Shown: positions 1 to 7,331 of the stretch, piece by piece
Position numbering within the stretch: the stretch's first letter is position 1
Layout: each line of letters opens with the position of its first letter
Origin: Akkermansiaceae bacterium
Lineage (GTDB): Bacteria; Verrucomicrobiota; Verrucomicrobiia; Verrucomicrobiales; Akkermansiaceae
Length of the DNA stretch: 18,694 nucleotides
Direction: 5' to 3'
NCBI GenBank assembly: GCA_014379305.1
Contig: JACMMB010000327.1
Location: forward strand, 1 to 18,694
Program-made: the position numbers and the translations under genes
The notes under the pieces: model-generated
Database searches by the model: none
Told to the model about the DNA's origin: nothing
What the model saw: only the letters and a program-made list of their open reading frames with translations

Positions 1-66
1 GGCGGGCGGAAGATGGCATTTGTGACGGATCCTGACGGTTATGAGGTAGAGATTTTAGAGCGATGA
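1..66 (+). CDS. VOC-family / glyoxalase I-like protein, C-terminal end only
   Basis: Only the last 21 codons lie in the window, in frame from base 1 to the TGA at 64-66. The tail reads AFVTDPDGYEVEILER, the typical ending of lactoylglutathione lyase and other vicinal-oxygen-chelate proteins. In glyoxalase I the second Glu of the GYxxE segment is a metal ligand, and it is present here. Glyoxalase I converts the hemithioacetal of methylglyoxal and glutathione to S-lactoylglutathione in the cytoplasm. Other VOC enzymes (dioxygenases, resistance proteins) share this ending, so the exact reaction cannot be set. The stop overlaps the ATG of the next gene (ATGA), so the two are probably co-translated. 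Confidence 0.7.
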   Translation, partial: GGRKMAFVTDPDGYEVEILER

Positions 67-1046
67 TTATGAAGTGTTCGGTTAGATGTCTGTTTATTGT
101 TTTTGGAATGGCGGTTGCGCTAGGTTTCGGGCAGGCATTTCCACTGAATAACAAAAAGGCACCCGAGTCCCAGGCGGATTTGCTGGCGATTCAAAACGCC
201 CTCCATGCGGCGATTCCGAAAGCGAAGATGGCGACGGTTTGTATAGATCTGGGGGATGGCACCGGGAGCGGGGTGATCGTTTCCGCGGATGGCTTGGTAA
301 TGACAGCGGCTCACGTTTCAACAGGAGTGGGAAAAAAGGTAACGGTGATCATGCCCGACGGGAAAAAGCTCAAGGCGAAGTCTCTCGGGCTGATGGCTGA
401 GACGGATGCGGCCCTGGTGAAGATTCTCGATGACGGGCCTTTTCCATTCGTGGAGGTAAACCGGACGAATGATACCAAATTGGGGGACTGGATTTTTTCG
501 CTGGGGCATTCGGGAGGCTTTAATTTGGAGCGCGGCGCGGTTGCGAGGTTGGGACGTCTGGTGCGGGTGGCGAATACGACAATTCAGACGGATGGAACAC
601 TGATCGGAGGGGACTCCGGCGGTCCGCTTTTTGACATGCAGGGGTCACTGATAGGAATTCACTCGCGGGTGGGGCCGCAGCTTCCTGTGAACATGCATGT
701 GCCGGTCCGGGTTTTTCTGGAAGGCTGGGATCAATTGTTGAAGTCCGAGTTTGTGGGGGAAGGACCATTCGCCCGGAAGCCTGAAAAGGGGAAAGGTTTC
801 CTGGGCGTGGCGACCAAGGATGTGTCTGGAGGTCTGGAGATTACCAAAGTGGGCAAAAAGAGTCCTGCGGAAGAGGCTGGAATGAAGGAGGGGGATATTC
901 TGCTTACTCTGAACGGAATCAGACTTGAGACCCGCCTGGGGATGAAGGGTATTTTGGCTGAAATGGCTGAAGGCGAAGAGCTTGTTTTTGAAATCAAACG
1001 AGACGGTAAAAATGAAACAATCGAGTTACAACTGGGCGCGCGTTAG
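63..1046 (+). CDS. Exported HtrA/DegP-like trypsin-fold serine protease with one C-terminal PDZ domain
   Basis: A 327-residue protein. Residues 1-25 form a signal peptide (hydrophobic run LFIVFGMAVALGFGQA), so it acts in the periplasm or at the cell surface. The trypsin-like domain spans about 55-225, with His84 in MTAAHVS, Asp115 in ETDAALVKI and Ser185 in GGDSGGPLF; the full triad is present. A PDZ domain follows at about 246-325 (FLGVATKDV, SPAEEAGMKEGDILLTLNG), the usual HtrA order but with one PDZ only. HtrA-type proteases degrade or refold damaged envelope proteins; that role here is inferred from family. The ATG at 63 overlaps the upstream stop. An ATG at 69 would serve equally well and no strong ribosome binding site separates them. 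The next gene starts inside this one and encodes a degenerate relative, which suggests the two work together. Confidence 0.88.
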   Translation: MIMKCSVRCLFIVFGMAVALGFGQAFPLNNKKAPESQADLLAIQNALHAAIPKAKMATVCIDLGDGTGSGVIVSADGLVMTAAHVSTGVGKKVTVIMPDGKKLKAKSLGLMAETDAALVKILDDGPFPFVEVNRTNDTKLGDWIFSLGHSGGFNLERGAVARLGRLVRVANTTIQTDGTLIGGDSGGPLFDMQGSLIGIHSRVGPQLPVNMHVPVRVFLEGWDQLLKSEFVGEGPFARKPEKGKGFLGVATKDVSGGLEITKVGKKSPAEEAGMKEGDILLTLNGIRLETRLGMKGILAEMAEGEELVFEIKRDGKNETIELQLGAR

Positions 1047-2037
1047 GTTCGCGGCGATCCTCTTAATTTCGTTATGCGGGGTCGGACGGATTTTCTGCCA
1101 GCAGAGTCTGGAGTCCAATTTCCGAATCTCCGGGGCCGGGGTATTGGGCATTTTCGAGCCGCAGCGACAAGTGCTCCAGAAATCGAGTGCCGTCATTTAC
1201 GAGGGTCGTAAGGAAATCGCATATGGAGTGGTCCTGACGGAGGATGGTTATATTTTATCGAAGGCAAGCGAGGTTGAAGGCATCAGCGGGCTGAGCATGC
1301 GGGTTGATCTTGAATTTTTCAAAGAGGCGAAGGTGGTCCTGGTGGATACTCGCTGGGATGTTGCTTTGATCAAGGTCGATGCAAAGGGTTTGCTGCCTGT
1401 GATTTATGCGGACCATAGCGAGTTGGTGCAGGGGACCTGGGTGGTGGTGAACGGCGCGACAAGCAGGACCAAGCGGCGGCTGCTTGCCGGAATTATTAGT
1501 GCGAAAATGCGGGAGATCCCGCCCGAGGGTGGGGCAGTCCTGGGAGTGGAATTGAAAGAAGACGGTAAAAGCCTGGAAGTGTCGAAAGTCAGCGCTGGCA
1601 GCGGCGCTGAAGAGGCGGGAATTTTGCCCGGTGATGTCATTGTTTCGGCTGACGGAAAAGCGGTGAAGGACATCAATGCGTTGTTTGAGATTCTCAAGGA
1701 GAAAAAGGAAGGGGAATCAATGCTGGTCGGGGTGCGGCGGAAAAAAGAGAAACTTGAGCTGTCAGTGCGTCTCGCAGCGCGGGGAGAGCTTTTCGCCGAG
1801 GAAAATCGCAATGACCAGATGAGCGGAGATGTTTCAAAGAGGCGGGGGGGATTTCCAAGAGTTCTCCAGCATGATGTTTTGGCCAACAGCAACACGATGG
1901 GTGGACCGGTGATCGGTCTGGATGGACGACTCATCGGCATGAACATTGCCCGTGCGAATCGTGCGGAGACTTTCGCAATACCCGGGGAAGACCTTAAAAT
2001 ATTGGCAGAGGGGATGGTCAAACAGGCGCGGAATTAG
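1012..2037 (+). CDS. Catalytically dead trypsin-fold protein with an internal PDZ domain (HtrA-like pseudoprotease)
   Basis: A 341-residue exported protein (signal peptide about 1-30, MKQSSYNWARVRFAAILLIS). The first half resembles HtrA: YGVVLTEDGYILSKASEV matches the strand and loop that normally carry the catalytic His, but Ser86 sits there. Asp116 in WDVALIKV is kept. After the LLAGIISAKMRE strand the fold is interrupted by a PDZ domain (about 175-255; VLGVEL, GAEEAGILPGDVIVSADG). It then resumes with VLQHDV, SNTMGGPVIGLDGRLIGMNI and TFAIP. The nucleophile position is Met296 (TMGGP in place of NSGGP). It is therefore probably a non-proteolytic binding or regulatory partner. I chose the ATG at 1012 over a TTG at 982 because it gives a cleaner signal peptide; it overlaps the upstream gene by 35 nt. 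Confidence 0.82.
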   Translation: MKQSSYNWARVRFAAILLISLCGVGRIFCQQSLESNFRISGAGVLGIFEPQRQVLQKSSAVIYEGRKEIAYGVVLTEDGYILSKASEVEGISGLSMRVDLEFFKEAKVVLVDTRWDVALIKVDAKGLLPVIYADHSELVQGTWVVVNGATSRTKRRLLAGIISAKMREIPPEGGAVLGVELKEDGKSLEVSKVSAGSGAEEAGILPGDVIVSADGKAVKDINALFEILKEKKEGESMLVGVRRKKEKLELSVRLAARGELFAEENRNDQMSGDVSKRRGGFPRVLQHDVLANSNTMGGPVIGLDGRLIGMNIARANRAETFAIPGEDLKILAEGMVKQARN

Positions 2038-2108
2038 GCCCGTGGATTATCCCGGACGCTCTTGCCACTTGCATATTTCAGCTTCATTCCAGACTCTCTC
2101 AAGATCAC

Positions 2109-3491
2109 ATGCCTGATACCGTATCCGAAGAGACGCTATTGCTTGTCGATCCCGACCTGGATTTTCTGGATTGGGCGACCAAGCATTTGGCGGCGAAAGG
2201 ACTGAGGATACTGCGGTGTGACGACGCTGGGAAAGCGATCAAAGTGATCGAAAAAACAAAGGTCAATGTGGTTGTCGCCGCTGTGGCGATACAGCCATTT
2301 GACGGGATGGATCTGCTGGGACGGATTCGGACGGAGAGTCCCGATACGCTGGTGATTCTAACCACGGGATTTCCGACTACCGGACAGATCATCGAGGCGA
2401 CTCAGAGAGGCGCTCACGATGTGTTGAGGAAGGAGTCGCTGTCTTTCGAACTGCGTCCGGTAGTCGAGTCGGCACTGCAGACGGTCGAGGACAGGCGGGG
2501 AGCAATTCCGCCGACGCCCGAACTGCCGAGTCAGGATGGGCGGGTGAAAATCATCGGTGTTTCACGTGCCTTGCAGGATGTTTTCAAATTGGTGGGAAGG
2601 GTTGCCAGATCGGATGCGCCGGTTTTGATTTCCGGAGAAAGCGGAACGGGCAAGGAGCTTGTGGCGAAGGCGGTGCATGAATACAGCCCCCGCAGGCAGC
2701 AGGAAATGATCACGATCAACTGCGGTGCGATTCCTGAAAATCTATTGGAAAGCGAACTGTTCGGGCACGAGAAAGGATCGTTTACCGGAGCGATCGCGCG
2801 GCGTGCGGGGCGCTTCGAGCAGGCGGATGGCGGGACCTTGTTTCTCGATGAAATCGGCGATATGCCCTTGTCGATCCAGGTGAAACTGCTGCGGGTTTTG
2901 CAGGATGGAAGTTTTTCGAGGATTGGTTCCAATGACATGTTGAAGACGGATGTGCGGATTGTCGCGGCAACCCACAAGAACCTGCCATCGGAGGTTTCCG
3001 CAGGTCGTTTTAGGGAAGATCTTTTTTATCGGCTGAATGTGGTCGAGTTGAGGATTCCGCCATTGCGGGAAAGGCCGGAGGATATTCCATTGCTTGCGGA
3101 ATATTTCCTGCAGCGGATTACAAAAAAGAACGGAATGGCGCGGATCAGGATTTCCAGCGAGGCGAGCGAGTCGCTCAAGGATCACCATTGGCCGGGAAAT
3201 GTGCGTGAGTTGGAAAATACGATCGCGCGCGCGTGTGCGCTGGCGACATCGCAGATCTTGCTCCCGGCGGACATCCCCTTGGCATCCAATCCCGGGCGGA
3301 CATCGGTTTTGGAGCATGGGCTTGATGAAATAATCAATTCGGCGCCCTCGGATACGCCCATGATGGCGTGGCTATCGCGTCAGGTTGCGGGGCGTCTATT
3401 GGACCGCTCGGGAGGAGATTTGAAGGCAACGTCCATTGCGCTTGGCGTGGACCTTGCCGCCTTGAAAAGAATGTTGTCACTGAACGATTGA
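2109..3491 (+). CDS. Sigma-54-dependent enhancer-binding regulator (NtrC/AtoC type) with a degenerate receiver domain
   Basis: A 460-residue cytoplasmic transcription activator. Receiver-like domain 8-125: the acidic pocket is partly kept (LLLVDPD), as are a Thr in VILTTGFP and Lys108 in LRKES. The residue aligned with the phosphoacceptor Asp is Val59 (VVVAAVAIQP). The AAA+ domain spans about 145-385, with Walker A GESGTGKE (176-183), a sigma-54 contact loop GSFTGA (223-228; the usual form is GAFTGA), Walker B GGTLFLDEIGD (241-251), arginine-finger region FREDLFYRLN and HHWPGNVRELEN. The C-terminus (about 415-460) is a short Fis-like helix-turn-helix (GDLKATSIALGV). It should drive open-complex formation by sigma-54 RNA polymerase, but not by ordinary receiver phosphorylation. 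No partner histidine kinase is in the window. It lies 71 nt after the pseudoprotease gene and 1 nt before upp. Confidence 0.93.
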   Translation: MPDTVSEETLLLVDPDLDFLDWATKHLAAKGLRILRCDDAGKAIKVIEKTKVNVVVAAVAIQPFDGMDLLGRIRTESPDTLVILTTGFPTTGQIIEATQRGAHDVLRKESLSFELRPVVESALQTVEDRRGAIPPTPELPSQDGRVKIIGVSRALQDVFKLVGRVARSDAPVLISGESGTGKELVAKAVHEYSPRRQQEMITINCGAIPENLLESELFGHEKGSFTGAIARRAGRFEQADGGTLFLDEIGDMPLSIQVKLLRVLQDGSFSRIGSNDMLKTDVRIVAATHKNLPSEVSAGRFREDLFYRLNVVELRIPPLRERPEDIPLLAEYFLQRITKKNGMARIRISSEASESLKDHHWPGNVRELENTIARACALATSQILLPADIPLASNPGRTSVLEHGLDEIINSAPSDTPMMAWLSRQVAGRLLDRSGGDLKATSIALGVDLAALKRMLSLND

Positions 3492-3492
3492 T

Positions 3493-4113
3493 ATGCTGCA
3501 CCTCATTGACCATCCGTTGATATCCGCCGAGCTCGCGTGTGTTAGGGATCCGGGATGTCCGAGTTTCGAGTTTCGCCAGCGGGTGCGGAGAATCGCTTCT
3601 TTAATGGTCCCTGCGGTGACGGCTGATTTGGAAGTTTCGGTTATTCCCTGCAACACTCCGCTGGAGATTACGGTTGGGAACAAAATCCAACGGCAAATTA
3701 TCCTGGTGCCTATTTTACGCGCCGGTCTGGGCTTTCTCGATGGATTTCTTGATCTCATTCCGCAGGCGGCGGTCGCGCACATCGGTTTGGCGAGAAATGA
3801 GGAGACCTTGCAGCCTGAGGCTTATTATTTAAAGCATCCGACGCCGTTGGAGGAGGCTGACCTGATTCTGTTAGATCCGATGCTTGCGACCGGAGGCTCG
3901 GCAGTCCATGCCTTGAACACGCTTTATGAAGCTGGCGCGAAGCGGATACGGTTCGTATCGCTTTTGGCGGCGCCGGAGGGGGTTGCCACCGTGCGGGCGG
4001 CCCATCCCGCCGTGGCGATTTTTACCGCCGCAATTGATCGCTGCTTGAGCGAGAAGGGTTTCATTCTTCCAGGATTGGGCGACGCCGGCGACAGATTGTT
4101 CGGAACGATATAA
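3493..4113 (+). CDS. upp: Uracil phosphoribosyltransferase
   Basis: A 206-residue cytoplasmic enzyme that joins uracil and PRPP to give UMP and pyrophosphate in pyrimidine salvage. Length is near the usual 208. Visible motifs are VPILRAGLGF (73-81), the PRPP-binding loop LLDPMLATGGSA (126-137), AAPEG (159-163), and the C-terminal uracil site GFILPGLGDAGDRLFGT (189-205), all close to the bacterial Upp pattern. The ATG lies 1 nt after the stop of the sigma-54 regulator with no separate ribosome binding site, so translation is probably coupled. A metabolic salvage enzyme behind an enhancer-binding protein is an unusual pairing and may only reflect operon packing. Confidence 0.96.
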   Translation: MLHLIDHPLISAELACVRDPGCPSFEFRQRVRRIASLMVPAVTADLEVSVIPCNTPLEITVGNKIQRQIILVPILRAGLGFLDGFLDLIPQAAVAHIGLARNEETLQPEAYYLKHPTPLEEADLILLDPMLATGGSAVHALNTLYEAGAKRIRFVSLLAAPEGVATVRAAHPAVAIFTAAIDRCLSEKGFILPGLGDAGDRLFGTI

Positions 4114-4431
4114 CGCTGCTTTCCAGCAAGCTGATAATTTCCTCCGTTTAAAAAAGATTCTGCGTTGCGTGCGGAGGAAAGCTTCTTTAGGGTGGCGGCT
4201 TACTGCTGTGTTCGACTAGTTTGGTAGCTGGCCCGGACCGATGTGAATATAAAGGGGTCATATCCCGATCGGCCATTGTCATGCCTTCTCAGGAAGACAG
4301 GCGACCTTTCGGACGACCCCACCTTTTGAGCTTTCGGAACGTGGCTCACAGCGCCAAGGACGGCACAGCGGTTTACCTTTTTTGGCTACGGGGTTGAATA
4401 ATCCCGCGGATCGCTCACGTTTTCGTTGTTC
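4114..4431. other. Gene-free region with inverted and direct repeats, upstream of the HEAT/TPR gene
   Basis: No credible coding frame is seen across 318 nt. It holds a 9-bp inverted repeat (4138-4180, listed separately), TGGCC/GGCCA (4229-4233 and 4271-4275) enclosing an alternative CCGAT/ATCGG pairing (4238-4242 and 4268-4272), two copies of CTTTCGGA (4306-4313 and 4331-4338), and two copies of CACAGCG (4347-4353 and 4364-4370). The density of short pairings would suit a structured leader or small RNA, but it matches no riboswitch class that I recognise. It must also hold the promoter of the large gene that follows. No good -35/-10 pair or sigma-54 GG-N10-GC box was found. Confidence 0.4.
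4138..4180 (+). repeat. Inverted repeat, 9-bp perfect stem, 25-nt loop
   Basis: TTTCCTCCG at 4138-4146 pairs perfectly with CGGAGGAAA at 4172-4180. It begins 24 nt after the upp stop, where a terminator might sit, but the loop is long and no U-run follows the right arm (GCTTCTTTAG). It is better read as an RNA stem or protein site than as a classical intrinsic terminator. Confidence 0.45.
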
Positions 4432-7038
4432 ATGAAACCCTTGGCTCCCGCACTCATCATCATCGGCGTTTTTATTGCGATGACATCCCGTGCAGTCGCT
4501 GCGGAAAACGATCTAACCGGGCTGGTATCCGGGCTCACTTCGGAATCGTTCAAGATCCGTGAAGATGCGACCCGTGAGCTCTGGTCCTCAGGAGACAGGG
4601 CCATTGCTCCACTGCGTAAAGCAAGCATGTCGGACGATCCGGAGATGGCTTTCCGGGCAGCTGAAATTTTGGAAAAGCTGGAGCTGCATATTACTCCCGA
4701 AACACCCGGGGAGATTCTTGATCTCATCCAGCGATACAAAACCGCGCCACAAGCCCAGAAGATGAATTTCATCAATGAGCTGAAACGGCTGAAAGCGTAC
4801 TTTCAGATATTAAAACTATATTCGGCGGAAAAACAGCCCGAGGTCAAAGCGGCATTAACTCCAGCCCTGCGGGGAGTCGCCATTTCCGGAGCCAGGGAGT
4901 CGATTGTGAAGGATGATTTCAAGACAGCGATCGTGCTCCTGGAAATGTCGTCAAGCGAGCCGAGCGATCTGATGGCTTTGGCGAGTATTTATCGGAGTCT
5001 GGGGCAGCTTGACTCCCAGCTTGAGAATCCTGATCCCCCGGAAAACGTTCCAACCGATGTATGGAAAATTTCACTGCTGCGCGCAAAAGGGGATCTTGAT
5101 GGAGCCTCGAAACTTGCTGCGATTGAGGGACAGCCCCGAATGCTTGCGGGATTGAAAGTTCTAACAGGGGATCCGACTCTCTGGCTTCAGCAGAATGGTC
5201 ATGGAGATTCCAACCGCGAGGCCAGGAAAGGCTACATCGACATCGCGCTGAAAAAATGGAAAGGCGAGAAAGTGCAAGCGAGCGATTATGAGCCGCTCCT
5301 CAGACTGCTGCAATCTAGAGATGGTGATGACCGGGCGCATGCGATGTCATCATTGGCTTCGCTGGGACATCTTGATGCCGCCGAGGAAGCCCAAGCCAAG
5401 GATAATATTTCCGCTGGATTTGAATACTATCTTTCCCAGGAACGCATTCCCGAAGCATTGACACTCCTTGAACTCGACCCTGAAAAGCCGGACTATGCCG
5501 CTTGGGCGCAGGAAAAGTTCAACTCCATCGACAAAAATGCCGACGAGGAAGACGGCTTGCAAACGGCGACGACGCATCTTGCTCTGTTAGCCTCATTCCT
5601 GGAGCTAAAAGGGCTTGATAGGGAGCTTTCGGAAGCTTTTGGCAAACCGATGAAGGAGTTCGCCACGGAAAATGAGAATCAGTTTATTGATTTCGTCGGC
5701 TCACTTTTCATGGGGAGACACAGCGCACCCCATTTCGCCGCCTCCGTGGGTGCGGAATGGGCGGGGGAGGATGAAAACCGCTGGAGCGAGATTTTTTCAG
5801 CCGCATTTGGAGAAGAGGATCATGTGCAGCAGTGGCGAAGCTGGATTGTGGAAATCCAACCTGAAATCAGTCCCGCCCAAACCATGGAAGCGATGATGGC
5901 CATTTTCAGAATGGGTGCCGATCCAAATCAGCTGCGGACGAAATGGATCGATTTGGCGTGGAAAGCTGTGGCGGATGCGGAAGATGAGAAGCAGCCCGCC
6001 TTGGTCCAGCGCATCATGGCCTTGGCAGTGAGCCAGGCGGACGTGATCAATTCATTGAAGGCTTGGGATAAGCTGGACCCTGATGCGCGTGCCACCAGCA
6101 AGTGGAACGCGTTCGATAAATATTTAACGGCGGCGGGCCGTTGGCAGGAGGCGGCGGAAATGCTCGACGAAGTCGGAAATAACAAAGCCAGCAGCTCTCC
6201 CGAACTGCATTCATATCTCGCAGCGAATCTGCGGCGTGCGGGGCGTGAGAAAGAAGCAGCCGAGCATGATGCGTGGGCGGAAAAGCTCGCGCTTGGATAT
6301 GCGCCCAGCTGCCTGTGGATTGCGAGCAACTATGCCTATGCCAACGATCAAAAGCGGGCATTGATGTGGGTGGAGCGTGCGGCTTTTCAAGCGGATCCTG
6401 CCGGGGATGAATTCACCGCAGTGCTGGGTTCTTACGCCATGACCATGCTCGAGGAGGGGAAGTGGCAGCTTGCGGCATCGGCTTACGAAGCGCTTGCCCA
6501 AGTCAATGCGAGCCAGCAATACAGCGAAGGTTCATTGCTGGCATTCAGCAAGATAAGACTCAGTGCCGACCTGGCGAAGGCGATGGCGGTTTTGCCGGAT
6601 GATCGCGAGCGGGCGGTGGAGATGTTGGGCGTCATCCATCGTAATTTCCTGGCGGATGGAGTGCTTGCGGATGACTTTTTTCCAATTATCCGGAAGGCGG
6701 GATTGATTGAAGAACGCGATCTCTGGTTCGGTGAATCATGGAAGAAAATTTCCTCAGTGATCGCACAGTATCCTGAGTCGGACAATACCCTGAATACGGC
6801 GGCATGGCTGGCTTCAAGGGCCGGGCTTCGCCTTGATGAAGCGGAAAAACATCTTGCAACCGCGCTCAAAAGGAACCCCGATCAAGCCGCTTATCTGGAT
6901 ACGATGGCAGAAGTGCACTTTGCCAAGGGTGACCGCGAAGCCGCGCTTAAATGGTCATCACGTTCACTGCAATTCGCCCCGCACGAAGATATGATACGAA
7001 AGCAACACGATCGTTTCCAAGAGGCCCCCTTGCCGTAG
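4432..7038 (+). CDS. Large exported helical-repeat protein: HEAT-like N-terminus, C-terminal TPRs
   Basis: An 868-residue protein of unknown specific role. Residues 1-23 are a signal peptide (LAPALIIIGVFIAMTSRAVA, then AEN). Residues about 28-88 form a HEAT-like unit (LTSESFKIREDATREL, SGDRAIAPLRKA, FRAAEILEKLE), a module I know from exported planctomycete and verrucomicrobial proteins. The middle is alpha-helical with TPR-like pairs such as GRWQEAAEMLDEVG and EGKWQLAASAYEALA. Two clearer TPRs end the protein at about 785-817 and 818-851 (LDTMAEVHFAKGDREAALKWSSRSL). No catalytic motif was seen, so it is most likely a protein-interaction scaffold in the periplasm. The ATG at 4432 is preferred to a TTG at 4426 for the signal peptide. 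The following riboswitch begins 16 nt after its stop, so this gene is not part of the B12 unit. Confidence 0.85.
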   Translation: MKPLAPALIIIGVFIAMTSRAVAAENDLTGLVSGLTSESFKIREDATRELWSSGDRAIAPLRKASMSDDPEMAFRAAEILEKLELHITPETPGEILDLIQRYKTAPQAQKMNFINELKRLKAYFQILKLYSAEKQPEVKAALTPALRGVAISGARESIVKDDFKTAIVLLEMSSSEPSDLMALASIYRSLGQLDSQLENPDPPENVPTDVWKISLLRAKGDLDGASKLAAIEGQPRMLAGLKVLTGDPTLWLQQNGHGDSNREARKGYIDIALKKWKGEKVQASDYEPLLRLLQSRDGDDRAHAMSSLASLGHLDAAEEAQAKDNISAGFEYYLSQERIPEALTLLELDPEKPDYAAWAQEKFNSIDKNADEEDGLQTATTHLALLASFLELKGLDRELSEAFGKPMKEFATENENQFIDFVGSLFMGRHSAPHFAASVGAEWAGEDENRWSEIFSAAFGEEDHVQQWRSWIVEIQPEISPAQTMEAMMAIFRMGADPNQLRTKWIDLAWKAVADAEDEKQPALVQRIMALAVSQADVINSLKAWDKLDPDARATSKWNAFDKYLTAAGRWQEAAEMLDEVGNNKASSSPELHSYLAANLRRAGREKEAAEHDAWAEKLALGYAPSCLWIASNYAYANDQKRALMWVERAAFQADPAGDEFTAVLGSYAMTMLEEGKWQLAASAYEALAQVNASQQYSEGSLLAFSKIRLSADLAKAMAVLPDDRERAVEMLGVIHRNFLADGVLADDFFPIIRKAGLIEERDLWFGESWKKISSVIAQYPESDNTLNTAAWLASRAGLRLDEAEKHLATALKRNPDQAAYLDTMAEVHFAKGDREAALKWSSRSLQFAPHEDMIRKQHDRFQEAPLP

Positions 7039-7054
7039 GGATGCCATGCGAATT

Positions 7055-7245
7055 CTGATAGGTGTTGACGGGCTTGCTTCGGGAGTTGATAAGACAGCTG
7101 TCCGTGCCACATGGAACCCGGTTGGAATCCGGGACAGTTGGCGCTGCTGTATCCGGTTACAATGTCCCATTATGTCAATCCCAAGGTAAAACGAGGGGTG
7201 AAGGCGGGGCGGAGGTTTGAAGCCGGGAGTCAGAATACTTGTTTC
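7055..7245 (+). promoter_or_regulatory. Cobalamin (vitamin B12) riboswitch aptamer
   Basis: The conserved core elements appear in order. AGGT at 7060-7063 closes the structure with ACTT at 7237-7240. GGAA (7113-7116) is followed by CCCGG (7117-7121), which pairs with CCGGG in AATCCGGG (7126-7133). GCGCTGCTGT (7141-7150) matches the CGCnaCUGU box, and GAAGCCGGGAGTCAGAATAC (7219-7238) is the 3' signature. Binding of adenosylcobalamin or a related corrinoid normally shuts off expression of the downstream genes. Those are a PEP-CTERM surface protein and two coupled genes, so this is a B12-repressed surface locus. Boundaries are approximate to about 10 nt. The apparent open frame from 7239 enters this RNA and is not the true gene start. 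Confidence 0.92.
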
Positions 7246-7272
7246 ACGGACATGAGCGGAAAGGTCATCGTG
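7245..7272 (+). promoter_or_regulatory. Hairpin just after the B12 aptamer, possible expression platform
   Basis: CACG (7245-7248) and ATGA (7252-7255) pair with TCATCGTG (7265-7272), giving an 8-bp stem with a 3-nt bulge (GAC) and a GCGGAAAGG loop. It abuts the aptamer's closing stem and lies 59 nt before the gene start. There is no U-run, so it is not an intrinsic terminator. Control at the level of ribosome access or a loop-loop contact is more likely. This is inferred from pairing alone. Confidence 0.35.
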
Positions 7273-7331
7273 ATGGTGGTCTGATCGCTGAGACATCGAC
7301 GTCGGCTCGTTTCCAAAGCCGGCACGTAAAC

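Noticed and set aside
1404..2021. 205-codon open frame on the - strand
   Set aside because: It is Ser/Pro/Thr-rich, matches no family and lies antisense to the pseudoprotease gene, whose frame has clear domains. It is a shadow frame.
4191..4206. Sigma-54 box TGGCGGCTTACTGC
   Set aside because: The GG-to-GC spacing is 9 nt, not the required 10.
7021..7060. Promoter with TTGCCG at 7030-7035 just before the riboswitch
   Set aside because: At 17-nt spacing the -10 would be TTCTGA, a poor match. The true promoter may lie inside the end of the upstream gene.
7239..7331. Coding extension of the PEP-CTERM gene back to a TTG at 7239
   Set aside because: It overlaps the 3' end of the B12 aptamer and gives no signal peptide at the N-terminus. 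The ATG at 7332 does.
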